From positions 62,001-126,000 of the forward strand of contig NZ_NRRV01000004.1 in assembly GCF_016583825.1 (NCBI RefSeq): a DNA stretch of 64,000 nucleotides. The letters run 5' to 3'. This DNA is from Thiohalocapsa halophila (GTDB taxonomy: Bacteria > Pseudomonadota > Gammaproteobacteria > Chromatiales > Chromatiaceae). Positions 37,298 through 46,845 of the stretch are shown piece by piece; position 1 is the first letter of the stretch; each line of letters opens with the position of its first letter. The notes below the pieces were generated by a model. That model had not been told where the DNA came from and made no database searches. It was given only the letters and a program-made list of their open reading frames with translations. The position numbers were made by a program, and so were the translations under genes.

Positions 37298-38596
37298 ATG
37301 GCACGCATCAAGCTCGAGTTTCAGAACACGCAAGGCCACACCCTCTCCGGGCTCCTGGAGACGCCGCCGCCGGGCGTGCCGACGCTGCGTCATGCGCTGT
37401 TTGCGCACTGCTTCACCTGCGGCAAGGACATCGCCGCGGCGTCGCGCATCAGCCGGGCGCTGGCGGCCCGCGGCATCGCCGTGCTGCGCTTCGACTTCAC
37501 CGGTCTCGGCAACAGCGACGGCGACTTCGCCAACACCAGCTTCACGTCCAACGTGCAGGACCTCATCGCCGCCGCCCAAGCGCTGGAGGCCGAGCATGCG
37601 GCACCGGCCATGCTCATCGGCCACAGCCTGGGCGGTGCGGCGGTGCTGGCGGCGGCGCACGAGCTGCCCAGCGTGGAGGTGGTGGTGACCATCGCCGCGC
37701 CCGGCAGCCCCAAGCACATCGAGCACCTGTTCAGTGGTGTGCGCGGGGAGATGGAGTCCACCGGCGAGGCCGAGGTCCAGGTGGGCCACCGGCGCTTTCG
37801 GATCAAGCGCGAGTTCCTTGACGATCTGGAGCATTATGCCGACGCCGAGCACATCAAGCGCCTGAAGCGGGCGCTGCTGGTCTTCCATTCGCCGGCGGAC
37901 GAGATCGTGCCCATCGGCGAGGCGGCGAAGATCTATCAAGCCGCCAAGCATCCCAAGAGCTTCATTTCCCTGGACGACGCGGACCACCTGCTCACCGACC
38001 GGGAGGACTCGGAGTACGTCGCCGAGACCCTGGTGGCCTGGGCGAGCCGTTACCTCAATCTGCGCCGGCACGCAGCGGAGGCGGGGCCCGGCACGGCGCC
38101 GCACGTGGGCGCCGGCGAGGTGGTGGTCACCGAGCGCGAGGGCCGCTTCCTGCGCGGGCTCTACACCGAGCATCATCAGCTCTTCGCAGACGAGCCCAAG
38201 GCCGTCGGCGGCAAGGACCTGGGACCGTCGCCCTACGACCTGCTGCTGATGGCGCTCGGCGCCTGCACCTCCATGACCATCCGCATGTACGCGGACCACA
38301 AGGGCCTGCCGCTGGACGACGTGGATGTCCGTCTGAAGCACGAGCGCATCCACGTGGACGACTGCGAGGCGGACTGTGATGATGAGATCCGCGCCGGCGC
38401 CGACAAGCAGGGCCGCATCGAGCGCATCGAGCGCAATATCGACCTCACCGGCGACCTGACGGCAGCCCAGCGCGCCCGCCTGCTCCAGATCGCCGACCGC
38501 TGCCCGGTGCACCGCACCATGGAAGGCAATCCGCTCATGGTGGCACGGCTGGCGGGACAGGGCGGTCCGTCCTCAGGGTCCGACAGCGCCGACTGA
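37298..38596 (+). CDS. Alpha/beta hydrolase-OsmC fusion protein
   Basis: 432 residues. The N-terminal 250 residues are an alpha/beta hydrolase with nucleophile elbow GHSLGG (about residue 109), DEIVP acid region and DADHLL with the histidine. The C-terminal 150 residues are OsmC-like, with LLMALGACTSMTIRMYAD holding one redox cysteine and DRCPVHRTM the other. OsmC proteins reduce organic hydroperoxides with thiols. The fused pair is a known bifunctional architecture; the hydrolase substrate is unknown. Both active sites look intact. Confidence 0.93.
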   Translation: MARIKLEFQNTQGHTLSGLLETPPPGVPTLRHALFAHCFTCGKDIAAASRISRALAARGIAVLRFDFTGLGNSDGDFANTSFTSNVQDLIAAAQALEAEHAAPAMLIGHSLGGAAVLAAAHELPSVEVVVTIAAPGSPKHIEHLFSGVRGEMESTGEAEVQVGHRRFRIKREFLDDLEHYADAEHIKRLKRALLVFHSPADEIVPIGEAAKIYQAAKHPKSFISLDDADHLLTDREDSEYVAETLVAWASRYLNLRRHAAEAGPGTAPHVGAGEVVVTEREGRFLRGLYTEHHQLFADEPKAVGGKDLGPSPYDLLLMALGACTSMTIRMYADHKGLPLDDVDVRLKHERIHVDDCEADCDDEIRAGADKQGRIERIERNIDLTGDLTAAQRARLLQIADRCPVHRTMEGNPLMVARLAGQGGPSSGSDSAD

Positions 38597-38654
38597 CACC
38601 GCTGTGCTCTGCGCCTTGGCGTCATCGACGCCTCCGGCCCCGACGTCCAAAGCC

Positions 38655-39992
38655 TCAAAACGCAAACTCCATCTCCCGAAAGATTCGCCCGGCATTGCGC
38701 CTTGCCAGCTCCTCGAAGGTATCCAGGTGTTGGTAAGCGGACTGGTCCACCTCATAGGCATCGGTCAAGCCGCCGCCGGCGTCGATGAGTGCGCCGATCT
38801 GCTCGCGCATGTAGACCAGATAATCCTTGGTGTACTTGGTCACCTCGGCCATGTCCGTCGGCTCGCCATGGCCTGGAATGACAATCTCCGCGCCGAGCGC
38901 CTCGAAGGCGTCCCAGGTGTCGATCCAGCCGGCGGTGTCTGTGTCCTCGAATACCGGCAGCAGGCGCTGATGAAAAGCGATGTCGCCGGCGATGACCAGC
39001 TTTTGCTCCGGCAGCCAGACGGAGATGTCGCCGGGGCTGTGGGCCGGGCCTAAGCTCAAGATCTCGATGCGCTGACCGCCGAGGGTCAGCACCTTCTTAT
39101 CCTCGAAGGTTTCATCCGGCATGACCACCTGCGTGAAGCTGCCCTTGTCCCGGCGCCCCTGCCGCATCCGGTCCAGGATGTCCGCACCCCGGGCTTCGAT
39201 CTTCGCGGCGGCGTCGGCATGGGCGATGATGGTCGCGCCCTGTTCCTTCCAGTAGTTGGCGCCGAGCATGGCGTGGCCTTGGCCGTTCTCCAGCACCACA
39301 TATTTCACCGGCTGCTCCGTGACCTGCTTGATCTCCTCGTGCAGCGCCCGCGCCAGCAGATAATTGTCGCCGGCATTGACCACCACCACGCCCGCGTCGG
39401 TGACAATGAAGGACAGGTTGTTGTTGTGGCCCGCGTTCTCGTAGGTGGGCGGAGCCGTGGCGCCGATGGCGGACCAGACGCCGTTCGCCACCTGCTGGGG
39501 CAGGCGGTAGAGCATGGACTGCGGCGCCGGGTCCTGAGAGGTCACCGGCAGCCCGGCATCGCGCCAGGCGGAGAAGCCGTCGGCGTAGTTGTAGACCTGG
39601 GTGTAGCCCATGCGGGCCAGGGTCTGCGCGGCCAGGGGGCTGCGCAGATTGGTGCCGCAGTAGACGACCACCGGCGTGTCCCGATCCGTCACCGAGGTTT
39701 CGATCTGCAGCTCCAGCCAGCCGCGGGGGATGTCCAGATGCCGGGGCGCATCGATGCTGCCGCCCGCCCGCCAGGCCTCCCGGCCGGTGCGGATGTCCAC
39801 CACCGCGGCGCTCGGCTCCCGCTCGATCAGCGCCGCCAGCTCGTCGGTGGTGATGTCCTGCACCGCCGCCTTGGCCTGGTCCAGCAGCTCTTCACCCGTC
39901 GGCGGCGCCGGCGCATCGGCGAGCGCCGCGGTCGCGAGCGGCAGTGACAGGGGCAGCAGGGCCCGGAGCAGCAGGCGGGGGATCAATCGCAT
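38655..39992 (-). CDS. Secreted rhodanese-metallo-beta-lactamase fold protein with altered metal motif
   Basis: 445 residues: signal peptide (1-25), a rhodanese domain (about 42-155) with active-site Cys112 in VYCGTNLRS, and an MBL-fold domain (about 175-400). The later MBL ligands are present (HSPGD at 318-322, AGD at 335-337, PGHGE at 373-377). The HxHxDH motif is replaced by NGQGHA at 236-241, so the standard two-metal site cannot form. The combination recalls SoxH-like and periplasmic sulfur-handling proteins. Transcribed alone. Confidence 0.88.
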   Translation of the reverse strand: MRLIPRLLLRALLPLSLPLATAALADAPAPPTGEELLDQAKAAVQDITTDELAALIEREPSAAVVDIRTGREAWRAGGSIDAPRHLDIPRGWLELQIETSVTDRDTPVVVYCGTNLRSPLAAQTLARMGYTQVYNYADGFSAWRDAGLPVTSQDPAPQSMLYRLPQQVANGVWSAIGATAPPTYENAGHNNNLSFIVTDAGVVVVNAGDNYLLARALHEEIKQVTEQPVKYVVLENGQGHAMLGANYWKEQGATIIAHADAAAKIEARGADILDRMRQGRRDKGSFTQVVMPDETFEDKKVLTLGGQRIEILSLGPAHSPGDISVWLPEQKLVIAGDIAFHQRLLPVFEDTDTAGWIDTWDAFEALGAEIVIPGHGEPTDMAEVTKYTKDYLVYMREQIGALIDAGGGLTDAYEVDQSAYQHLDTFEELARRNAGRIFREMEFAF

Positions 39993-40010
39993 GAGGTGAC
40001 GGTCTCCAAC

Positions 40011-40403
40011 TCAAATCAACCGGACGCGGCCGATTGCAGGCGGCGCATTCGCAAAGCGCGCGTCCCGCGTCCAGACCGGACAGTCCAGGGCATCGGCGAG
40101 GGCCAGGTAGGTGGCGTCGTAGGCGCTCAGGTTATCGCGATAGTCCCAGATGCGCGGCAGGAGCAGAGTGTGCGCGTAGCGCTCGAGTGGTAGGTCCGCC
40201 AGGTCGTCCAGTGCGGCGCGGCCACGTGCAGGGGGCAGCTCGCCGTTTCTCGCATAGCGGCGCAACGTCTGGGCGACCTCGATATCGATGAGCTGGGGTA
40301 CGTTGAGGACGCGTGTAGGGTCCAGCAGTGTATCTGTCAGGGCCGGTGCATCATCCAATCGGAGCAGCAGGTCCACCAGCACGGATGCGTCAACAACGAT
40401 CAT
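40011..40403 (-). CDS. vapC: PIN domain toxin, VapC family
   Basis: 130 residues. Active-site acids are complete: Asp in VVDASVL (residue 5), Glu in DIEVAQ, Asp in AYDATYLALA and Asp in TRDARF. It overlaps the antitoxin gene by 4 bases. It resembles FitB/VapC of the FitAB group. Predicted endoribonuclease, kept silent by its antitoxin. Confidence 0.92.
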   Translation of the reverse strand: MIVVDASVLVDLLLRLDDAPALTDTLLDPTRVLNVPQLIDIEVAQTLRRYARNGELPPARGRAALDDLADLPLERYAHTLLLPRIWDYRDNLSAYDATYLALADALDCPVWTRDARFANAPPAIGRVRLI

Positions 40404-40657
40404 GTCCGGCGCCGTTCGCCCTCCGGCCCTTCGCCGTCGCGCTCGCGTCGCAGGACCTCTGCGGCGGGCTCGCTGACCTGCACCGGCTCGCGCCGGCGGA
40501 GACGCTCGCGCATTTCCTCGGGTGTCGGCCGGCTCGCCAGGCGGCGCATGTGATCGATGAGGTAGTCCGATAAGGACATGCCTGCCATGGCCGCCCGCGC
40601 CTTGAGGGTGCGATGGAGGTCATCGGGGACGTTACGGATTTGGATGTTTGCGGCCAT
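40400..40657 (-). CDS. FitA-like ribbon-helix-helix antitoxin
   Basis: 85 residues: an N-terminal beta strand and helices (ANIQIRNVPDDLHRTLKARA, then MSLSDYLIDHM) typical of FitA/Arc-type DNA-binding antitoxins, then a charged tail that would wrap the toxin. The start at 40657 is placed at the conserved strand; upstream codons are not conserved in this family. A palindromic site lies directly upstream. Confidence 0.88.
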   Translation of the reverse strand: MAANIQIRNVPDDLHRTLKARAAMAGMSLSDYLIDHMRRLASRPTPEEMRERLRRREPVQVSEPAAEVLRRERDGEGPEGERRRT

Positions 40658-40670
40658 TGCGTTTGCCTGG

Positions 40671-40698
40671 TTGCATGCAATCTGCATGAAAGCATGCT
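40671..40698 (-). promoter_or_regulatory. Candidate operator of the VapBC pair
   Basis: Two perfect palindromes, TTGCATGCAA (40671-40680) and AGCATGCT (40691-40698), share a GCATGC core and are about two helical turns apart centre to centre. Position and symmetry suit two ribbon-helix-helix antitoxin dimers repressing this operon. Confidence 0.6.
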
Positions 40699-40840
40699 GT
40701 GAGAAACGACCGCCTTCTGTCAAGGGCATGGCAGGCGGATTTCGGCGTCGAGACCATCCTGGTCGAACAGGCGCTCGATCTCGCAGGCGCGGGTGCTGTC
40801 CGAGATCTGTGCAAGAGCGCCGAGAATGCCGTTTGGTGGC

Positions 40841-42457
40841 TCAGGCGCTGCGCAGGCGCGTCAGCTTGACGAACGCAATGGCCGCGAAGGGAAGCACCAG
40901 CGTCAGCGCCATCACCGTCCACAGCAGCCAGCCGAGCTCGGAGTAGTCCGCCGGCACGGTCACGACGCCGTCTTCCTGGACTTCGCGGGTGACGGAAAAG
41001 ATCTGGTTCAAGTACTTGGTGCCGAGCTGGCTTGCCGACAGGGCCAGGTTGACGAAGGACGACATTACGGCGAAGAAGGTCGCCTTGAGGTGCGCGGGAG
41101 CGGAGTTGGCGATCCATGCGAGCATCGGGATCATGGCCACCAGCCCAAGCGGCGACTCGACTGCGGTGTCCACCAGGGCGATGAAGCGCGCATCCACGAT
41201 GCCGGCGGTGTGCGCGGCGGTCCACTCGTGCAGGCCGTAGTACATGGCCAGGTTGGGCAGGGACAGGAGCGCGGTCAGGACGGTGAGAAAGCCGACGATG
41301 TAGACGATGGAATGGTCCGCCAGGAAGCGGCGGAAGATGAACATGGCCGCCAGCGCCATGCCGCTGCCCACCAGCTGCAGCACGGAGACGAACTGCTGGT
41401 CGAAGCCCAAGTCGTCGATCATCCACCAGGTCTGACCGGCGCCGGGGTTGGGCAGGGCGCGGAAGGCGAAGATGACGATGGCCGTGCCGAGCAGGATGCG
41501 CGCGGCCTCCGGTGTGAGCTCCTTGAGCAGCCGGGAGATCAGAAACCCGACGATGGCCATGGAGCCGACGAAGACGATCTCCTTGTTGTACGACAGGTCG
41601 CCCAAGCCCACGGCCAGGGTGAAGAGCACGAAGGCGAGGCTGCCGCCGAGAATCCAGAGGTTCGGCTGGGTCCCCTGCTCTCCACCGTGGATGAGGCGCT
41701 CGGCTGCGTCGGTCTCGCCGAGGGCGCGCAGCCGGCGCACTTCCCGATGCTTCAGCAGGCTGCCGAGCAGCACGCCGGACACCGACGCGACGGGGATGGC
41801 CAGCGCCAGCTCGTAGATATGGATGTAGGTGGCGACCTTCGCGGTCTCATCCATGGCGTCGACGCCGCGGAACAGCCAGACGTTCAAGAGCGCCACGAAC
41901 ACCGAGCCGCCGATGATGGCCACGCGCCCGAGCGTCTGCATGGTGGTGTGCATGAGCCGGCGCCGCTCGGGGTCGATGGGCCGGCCCTGCTCGTCCAGCG
42001 TCGGCACGGCCTCCACCGTCATGGCATCGGCGACCACATCCTGCACCACATAGCCGAGCGGCGCCAGCAGCACGCTCAGCACGTACCAGGTCTCCACCGG
42101 CATGACGGCGCCCAGGGCCTCGGGCTGGGCCAGCAGGCCCAGCATGATGACCAGGCTCGCCGCGATGAGCCCGGCGCCGAGGTAGACCAGCAGCGCTTTC
42201 CACCGCCAGATCAGGTCCACCAAGTGCCCGAGCGGCATCTTGAGCGACCATGGGATCATGGCCCAGAAGCCGAGCGCCGCCAGGAATTCCGCCGACAGCC
42301 CCAGGTAGTCCTTGACGAAGAAGGTGCCGACGATGGCCGTGAGCCCCTGAATGCCCGCGGCCACGTAGATCATCAGCGGCGGCAGGTAAGACAGCCGCAG
42401 CTCCCGGCCGAGCTCCAGGACCGTGCGGTCCAGCCATTGATAGGCGCGTGCGTACAT
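40841..42457 (-). CDS. Major facilitator/BT1-like transporter
   Basis: 538 residues with about 12 membrane helices. The N-terminal pattern (LSYLPPLMIYVAAGIQGLTA, then KMPLGHLVDLIWRWKALLVY) and long hydrophilic loop in the middle resemble the folate-biopterin (BT1) branch of the major facilitator superfamily; this subfamily call is moderate. The ATG at 42457 starts at the cytoplasmic N-terminus. Substrate unknown. The adjacent sulfotransferase-like gene is 250 bases away, so no operon is implied. Confidence 0.75.
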   Translation of the reverse strand: MYARAYQWLDRTVLELGRELRLSYLPPLMIYVAAGIQGLTAIVGTFFVKDYLGLSAEFLAALGFWAMIPWSLKMPLGHLVDLIWRWKALLVYLGAGLIAASLVIMLGLLAQPEALGAVMPVETWYVLSVLLAPLGYVVQDVVADAMTVEAVPTLDEQGRPIDPERRRLMHTTMQTLGRVAIIGGSVFVALLNVWLFRGVDAMDETAKVATYIHIYELALAIPVASVSGVLLGSLLKHREVRRLRALGETDAAERLIHGGEQGTQPNLWILGGSLAFVLFTLAVGLGDLSYNKEIVFVGSMAIVGFLISRLLKELTPEAARILLGTAIVIFAFRALPNPGAGQTWWMIDDLGFDQQFVSVLQLVGSGMALAAMFIFRRFLADHSIVYIVGFLTVLTALLSLPNLAMYYGLHEWTAAHTAGIVDARFIALVDTAVESPLGLVAMIPMLAWIANSAPAHLKATFFAVMSSFVNLALSASQLGTKYLNQIFSVTREVQEDGVVTVPADYSELGWLLWTVMALTLVLPFAAIAFVKLTRLRSA

Positions 42458-42707
42458 CCGGCGGAAGTGTGGGACAGCAGCGGGTAACGCAACTTTGCCG
42501 TGTGCGAGCGCCGGGCGCGTTGCCGGACAACGCTGGCAGCGGCAAACGGCGCGCCCGGGCAAACGGGGGCTCGGACCTCATAGGAGTCGCCGTCTGCGCG
42601 AGGTCGGTGGGTCCGAGCCGGCGCCGGCACGAGGTCGAGGCGGCCTGCAAGGGCGGGGTTATTGTACGCGGCGCTGCTGCGCCTGTTGCTTGACGCAGAC
42701 GCCCTGT

Positions 42708-43625
42708 TTACGCGGCATCCGAGTCCGCGCGCACCCCGAGCGCGGCGCGGCGGGCTGCCGCCGAAGGCACGTCGGGGAAAAGGGCTGAATCCAGGGCCGC
42801 CAGCTCGCGGTCCTGTGCAATGGCGAGGTAATGCGGGTCATCGACGAAATGGCGCCAGCGCTCGAACACGGCATTGCGAAGATCCGCGCCGGGCGCCGTC
42901 CCGCTGAAGCTGCTGCCGCCGCCGAACGCCGGGACCTCCTGAAGCGCGGCTTCCGCCGCGGGGCGCATCGGGACCTCCAGCTCGCGAGCCAGCTGCCGGC
43001 GATACGCTGGGTCGAGCACGAATCTGTCGTACTTGACGACGGTCACTGGGCAGCTCAAAGGCCAGTCTTCATGCAGTGCGTTGGTCAGGTATCGCTTGCA
43101 CCGCTCCAGTCTGCGTCGTGTCGTATCGGCGGGCTCGTCCTGCAATTGCATGGTACTGGCGAGCCAGTTGTAGGGGTCCCGCAACACCACCAACACCCTT
43201 AGGCAATGGCGATAGCGGTGGATGATCCGCCGCAGCAGCGGGTCGGCGGGGTCATGATCCTCCAAGGAGTAGAGCAGGGCGGCGAAGCGTCCCGCCGGCA
43301 AGCTCGGGTAGAGGTCTGCGGCCGTCTGGATACCGGAGTCGTCGATGGCATCCCCCTGGTAGACCACCCGCCTACCGGTCCTCGGCGTCAGCGCCATGGC
43401 GAGCCCGCGGCGGCGAAAGTGGCAGAAATTGAAGTGGATCGCCTCGCCGAGGCTCCGGCACAGCCAACGGATGATCAGATGCTGTCCGGACCTTTGCATG
43501 CTGAGCGTCAGGAACAGCCGCAGCGGCGTCTTCGCCTTCTCCAACGCCGCGAGCTCGACGGGGAGCAGACGCCCGATGCCGGCGCCGAAGGCCCCGGTCG
43601 ACAGATTCTCGATCATCGGCTCCAC
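42708..43625 (-). CDS. Sulfotransferase-like P-loop protein
   Basis: 305 residues. The 5'-phosphosulfate loop region reads LSMQRSGQHLIIRWL (about 40-54) and the 3'-phosphate region VVLRDPYNWLAS (about 143-154), both typical of PAPS-dependent sulfotransferases. Several His/Arg residues between them fit. Acceptor unknown, possibly an exopolysaccharide given the flippase gene that diverges from it. The start MEPMIEN is weakly supported; the second ATG is possible. Confidence 0.75.
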   Translation of the reverse strand: MEPMIENLSTGAFGAGIGRLLPVELAALEKAKTPLRLFLTLSMQRSGQHLIIRWLCRSLGEAIHFNFCHFRRRGLAMALTPRTGRRVVYQGDAIDDSGIQTAADLYPSLPAGRFAALLYSLEDHDPADPLLRRIIHRYRHCLRVLVVLRDPYNWLASTMQLQDEPADTTRRRLERCKRYLTNALHEDWPLSCPVTVVKYDRFVLDPAYRRQLARELEVPMRPAAEAALQEVPAFGGGSSFSGTAPGADLRNAVFERWRHFVDDPHYLAIAQDRELAALDSALFPDVPSAAARRAALGVRADSDAA

Positions 43626-43943
43626 CGGTGAGATAGGCTAAGGCGATACCGATTGATTGGTCATCCCGGCCAAAAATCGGACGAAGCCGGGCTTGTGCCC
43701 AAGGAGGCGGTCTCCCGGCTCCTTCATGTTCAGTGCCTCAGCGGCGCTGACAAGGGCCTGACATCCTGCCCTGCGGGACCCGCCGAAGGATTCGGCGTTC
43801 ACCCAAGGAGATGCCACGGCCGGCGATCATTGTAGTACGGCCGACCGCCGGGGAGCGCCAGCCCTACGGCGGTGCAGCGGCTGTTGCGGCGGTTGCCGTC
43901 GCCAGGGGCCCTGTTCGGCTCGGCGTGCTGTCCAAGGCCCGCG
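43626..43943. other. 318-base divergent intergenic region
   Basis: Lies between the sulfotransferase-like gene and the flippase gene, so it should hold two divergent promoters. I see no clear -35/-10 pair, repeat or terminator. Confidence 0.4.
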
Positions 43944-45506
43944 ATGAATCGGCCCTACCTCCGGAATCGCGTCCATGGACAATGGCTTGATCATGATGGA
44001 GTGACGGTGTCTGACTTCGAGGCGGCGATTCGCCGCGGCGCGATCTGGAGCTATGCCGGCCAGGGCTATATGACCTTGGGCAACTTCGTGGTCGGTCTGA
44101 TTATTGCCCGGCTGCTCGGCCCGTCTGACCTAGGCGTCTTCATCGCCGTGACGGCCTTTACGTCGGTATTTCTGATCGGCGTGCAATTCGGACTGCCGCA
44201 GGCGATTCTGCAGGCGCGAACGCTGCGCGACGATCAAGTGAACGCAGCTTTCTGGAGTATCGCCGCTCTGGGCGTCATTTTCTTTGGCGTGCTTTGGTGG
44301 GTAGCGCCACGGCTGGCCGGGCTCTATGGCGCGGATGCCTTCGTGGGGGTGATGCGTCTCATGGGCGGCGTCTTTCTGCTGACGCCGATGACCGCCGTCG
44401 GCTTGGCATTGTTGCGTCGGGATATGCGCTTCGCCCGGGTGGCGGCCATCGATGCGACGGCGCTCACCATTTCGTCGGTGGTCTCTGTGGGCGCGGCGCT
44501 GCTGGGCGCCGGCGTCTACAGTCTGGTGCTGGGCACCTTCATCAGCATGCTGAGCATTCTCGTCGGTATACAGCTGTCGCATGCCTGGCGGCCGTCCTGG
44601 CCGCGGTGGCGACCGGTGCGCGGGCTGCTGCATTTCTCCAGCCGGACCATGGTCAACAATGTGCTGAATCTGACCACCAATCGGGTGGACAACATGCTCG
44701 TCGGCGCGATGTTGAGTACCGCGAGTCTCGGGCTGTACAACCGTGCGTATTCGCTTGCGCGCATCCCCGCCGAGCAGTTCGCAGAGAGTCTCGGTCCGCT
44801 GCTGTTCGGGTCCTTGTCCAGGGTTCAGGACGACGTGGCCAGGAGCAAGCGCCTCTACCTCACGGCCGCGCCTTTGATCGCTGCGGCGACCATGCCCTTC
44901 TTCGTGCTGCTCGGCGTGGCGGCACCGGATCTGGTCACGCTGCTGTACGGCGATGCCTGGAGCGGTGCCGGGGCGCCCCTGCGGGTGATGGCTATAGGTG
45001 CGGTGTTCTTCATGCTCTGCGTGACGCTGCGGTCGGTGGTCAACGCGCAGGGGCTGGTGGGTCAGCTCACCGGCATCCTGCTTGTGCTGTTCGTGGTGAC
45101 GATTTTGCTGATTTTCGGGCTCGCGCCCCTGGGCCTGACGGCGATCGCCGCCGGCATCTCGGTGCGGGAAGCGCTGATGTTCGTGCTCATGATGCGCCTG
45201 CTCGGCAGATCGCGTCTGCAGCTTGGCGCTCGGGAGCTCACCTTTGCCCTGGCGCCGGTCTTGATTGCCGCGGCTGCGTGCTTGGCGGCGTCGCTGCTCG
45301 CGACGGCCTGGGCTGGCGCGGTCGCGCCCGATCACCGATTCCTGCGGGTGCTGGCCGTTGCGGTAGCCGGCTTCTCCGTCTACGCGCTGGCGCTGCTGGT
45401 GCAGATTTGGCTCTGGCGTAGTCATCCGGCGCTGGGGCGGATGCAGGAGCTGCTGACGACGGTTGGGGGCCGGGCGCTTGCGGGGCTGGCTGCCCTTGCG
45501 CGTTGA
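43944..45506 (+). CDS. Polysaccharide flippase, Wzx/PST family
   Basis: About 520 residues, 12-14 membrane helices, with the family opening AIWSYAGQGYMTLGNFVVGLIIARLLGP read in two parts and NRVDNMLVGAMLSTASLGLYNRAY, a hallmark of the MATE-like lipopolysaccharide/teichuronic acid exporters. It moves lipid-linked sugar units across the inner membrane. Start uncertain: ATG at 43944 or the GTG at 44007 (MSDFEAAIRRGA), which better fits relatives. No polymerase or glycosyltransferase genes lie nearby. Confidence 0.88.
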   Translation: MNRPYLRNRVHGQWLDHDGVTVSDFEAAIRRGAIWSYAGQGYMTLGNFVVGLIIARLLGPSDLGVFIAVTAFTSVFLIGVQFGLPQAILQARTLRDDQVNAAFWSIAALGVIFFGVLWWVAPRLAGLYGADAFVGVMRLMGGVFLLTPMTAVGLALLRRDMRFARVAAIDATALTISSVVSVGAALLGAGVYSLVLGTFISMLSILVGIQLSHAWRPSWPRWRPVRGLLHFSSRTMVNNVLNLTTNRVDNMLVGAMLSTASLGLYNRAYSLARIPAEQFAESLGPLLFGSLSRVQDDVARSKRLYLTAAPLIAAATMPFFVLLGVAAPDLVTLLYGDAWSGAGAPLRVMAIGAVFFMLCVTLRSVVNAQGLVGQLTGILLVLFVVTILLIFGLAPLGLTAIAAGISVREALMFVLMMRLLGRSRLQLGARELTFALAPVLIAAAACLAASLLATAWAGAVAPDHRFLRVLAVAVAGFSVYALALLVQIWLWRSHPALGRMQELLTTVGGRALAGLAALAR

Positions 45507-45716
45507 CGCGCCTGCGCCCCAGAGACTGCCCAAGAATTCCGCATCGGTCGGGCCGAGGGCAGGGGGCGACGAACAGGCGGCTTCAGCCGGCGGGGCGTCG
45601 GGCGTCGTGCCTCAGCCCGATCTACGCCGGAGCGCGGCGCGCAGCGCTCGGCCAATTTCCGCTGCCCCGGACCCGCTGCTCCCGTCCGCCTGGCCCCCGG
45701 CCAGCGGCCGGCGCCG

Positions 45717-46730
45717 TCAGTTCCAGGCTAGCGTCGAGCGGGTGTGCCAATACGCATCCGGCGGCTCGGCGAGGGCTTGCGCCATGTCTGCGGCGCGGTC
45801 GTCCCAGTCTAGCGCGGCTGCCTTGAGGTTGGAGCGCAGCTGTGCCGTCGTCGCCGCGCCGCTCAAGACGACGTCTGCCCAGGGCTGGGCGAGTGCGCCG
45901 GCGAGCGCCATGCTGTCGATGCCGACGTTGCGCTCCTGCGCCAAGTCCGCCAGCATTCGGCTTGTCGCGCTGAAGTCCGGGTCCGTATTGCGGCTGGTGA
46001 GGCGGCCGTTGGCGAGGGCTTCCTTGATTACGACGCCCAGCCCGGCCGCGTGGGCCGCGGCCAGCGCAGGCCCGGCCGAGGGCTCCAGCAGATTCCAGGT
46101 TGCCTGGACTGCATCGAACAGAGGTACGCCGTCCACTTCGACAGCCAGGGCGCACTCCAATACCGCCGCCTGATCGGGGCCGCTCAGCGTCAAACCAATG
46201 AGCACGCCTCGGTCTTTGATGCGCGCGAGTGCTGTGTGCACGTCGGCTGCCTCCAGCACGCCGCTGTCGAAGGTCGCGGAATGGATCTGGTACAGGTCCA
46301 GCCAGCCGCCGAGGTTGGCGCCCGTCTCCTGCCATTGGCGCTCCAGCACTGGCAGCCGGTGGTCCTTCACCTCGTGCTTGTCCGCGTCCACGCGCCAGTC
46401 CGCCGTGTAGGTATATCCCCATTTGGAGGCCACGGTGACGGCGTCCGGCGGTATTTGCCGGGCTGCGAGCCAGGCGCCGAGGAAGGCCTCGCCGCGGCCG
46501 TAGGAGCGGGCGGCATCGAAGTAACGCACCCCGGCGTCCCAAGCCGCGTCCAGCACCGCGAAGGCGCGCTGCTGCATGGCTTCGACGCTGCGCCCGTCGG
46601 CGTAGTCGTTGGCATGGCCGAGGTTGATGTAGCCGGGGCGGCCCAGAGCGGCGAGGCCGAGACCGAGCCGCGTCACTTGCCGGCGGCCATTGGCGAAGGG
46701 GCGTTTGGGTAAGGGCGTCGGCACTGTCAT
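45717..46730 (-). CDS. Aldo/keto reductase
   Basis: 337 residues with the tetrad of the family: Asp and Tyr in YFDAARSYGRGE, Lys in VASKWGY, His in YQIHSAT. Barrel and C-terminal SGAATTAQLRSNLKA are normal. NAD(P)H-dependent carbonyl reduction; substrate unknown. Start at 46730 lacks a strong ribosome binding site. The upstream 240 bases hold a GTAGGTCGG-type repeat. Confidence 0.9.
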   Translation of the reverse strand: MTVPTPLPKRPFANGRRQVTRLGLGLAALGRPGYINLGHANDYADGRSVEAMQQRAFAVLDAAWDAGVRYFDAARSYGRGEAFLGAWLAARQIPPDAVTVASKWGYTYTADWRVDADKHEVKDHRLPVLERQWQETGANLGGWLDLYQIHSATFDSGVLEAADVHTALARIKDRGVLIGLTLSGPDQAAVLECALAVEVDGVPLFDAVQATWNLLEPSAGPALAAAHAAGLGVVIKEALANGRLTSRNTDPDFSATSRMLADLAQERNVGIDSMALAGALAQPWADVVLSGAATTAQLRSNLKAAALDWDDRAADMAQALAEPPDAYWHTRSTLAWN

Positions 46731-46845
46731 ATGAGAGGTGGGTGCTTGCACTAGGTAGAGCCGGTGGGTCGCCGCAGGGTGCGAGCGCCCCTGCGGCGAT
46801 GAGATTGGGCAAGTGCTCCGATCTCTCCCGGGAAGGCCCGCCACT

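Noticed and set aside
40730..40840. Possible C-terminal fragment of a gene between the antitoxin and the BT1-like transporter, minus strand (reading ERLFDQDGLDAEIRLP)
   Set aside because: About 35 codons only, no recognisable family, no start; too short to support.
40841..42487. Long plus-strand open frame opposite the BT1-like transporter, and a similar one opposite GldFG (32567-35824)
   Set aside because: Antisense shadows; the opposite strands encode clear transmembrane and periplasmic domains.
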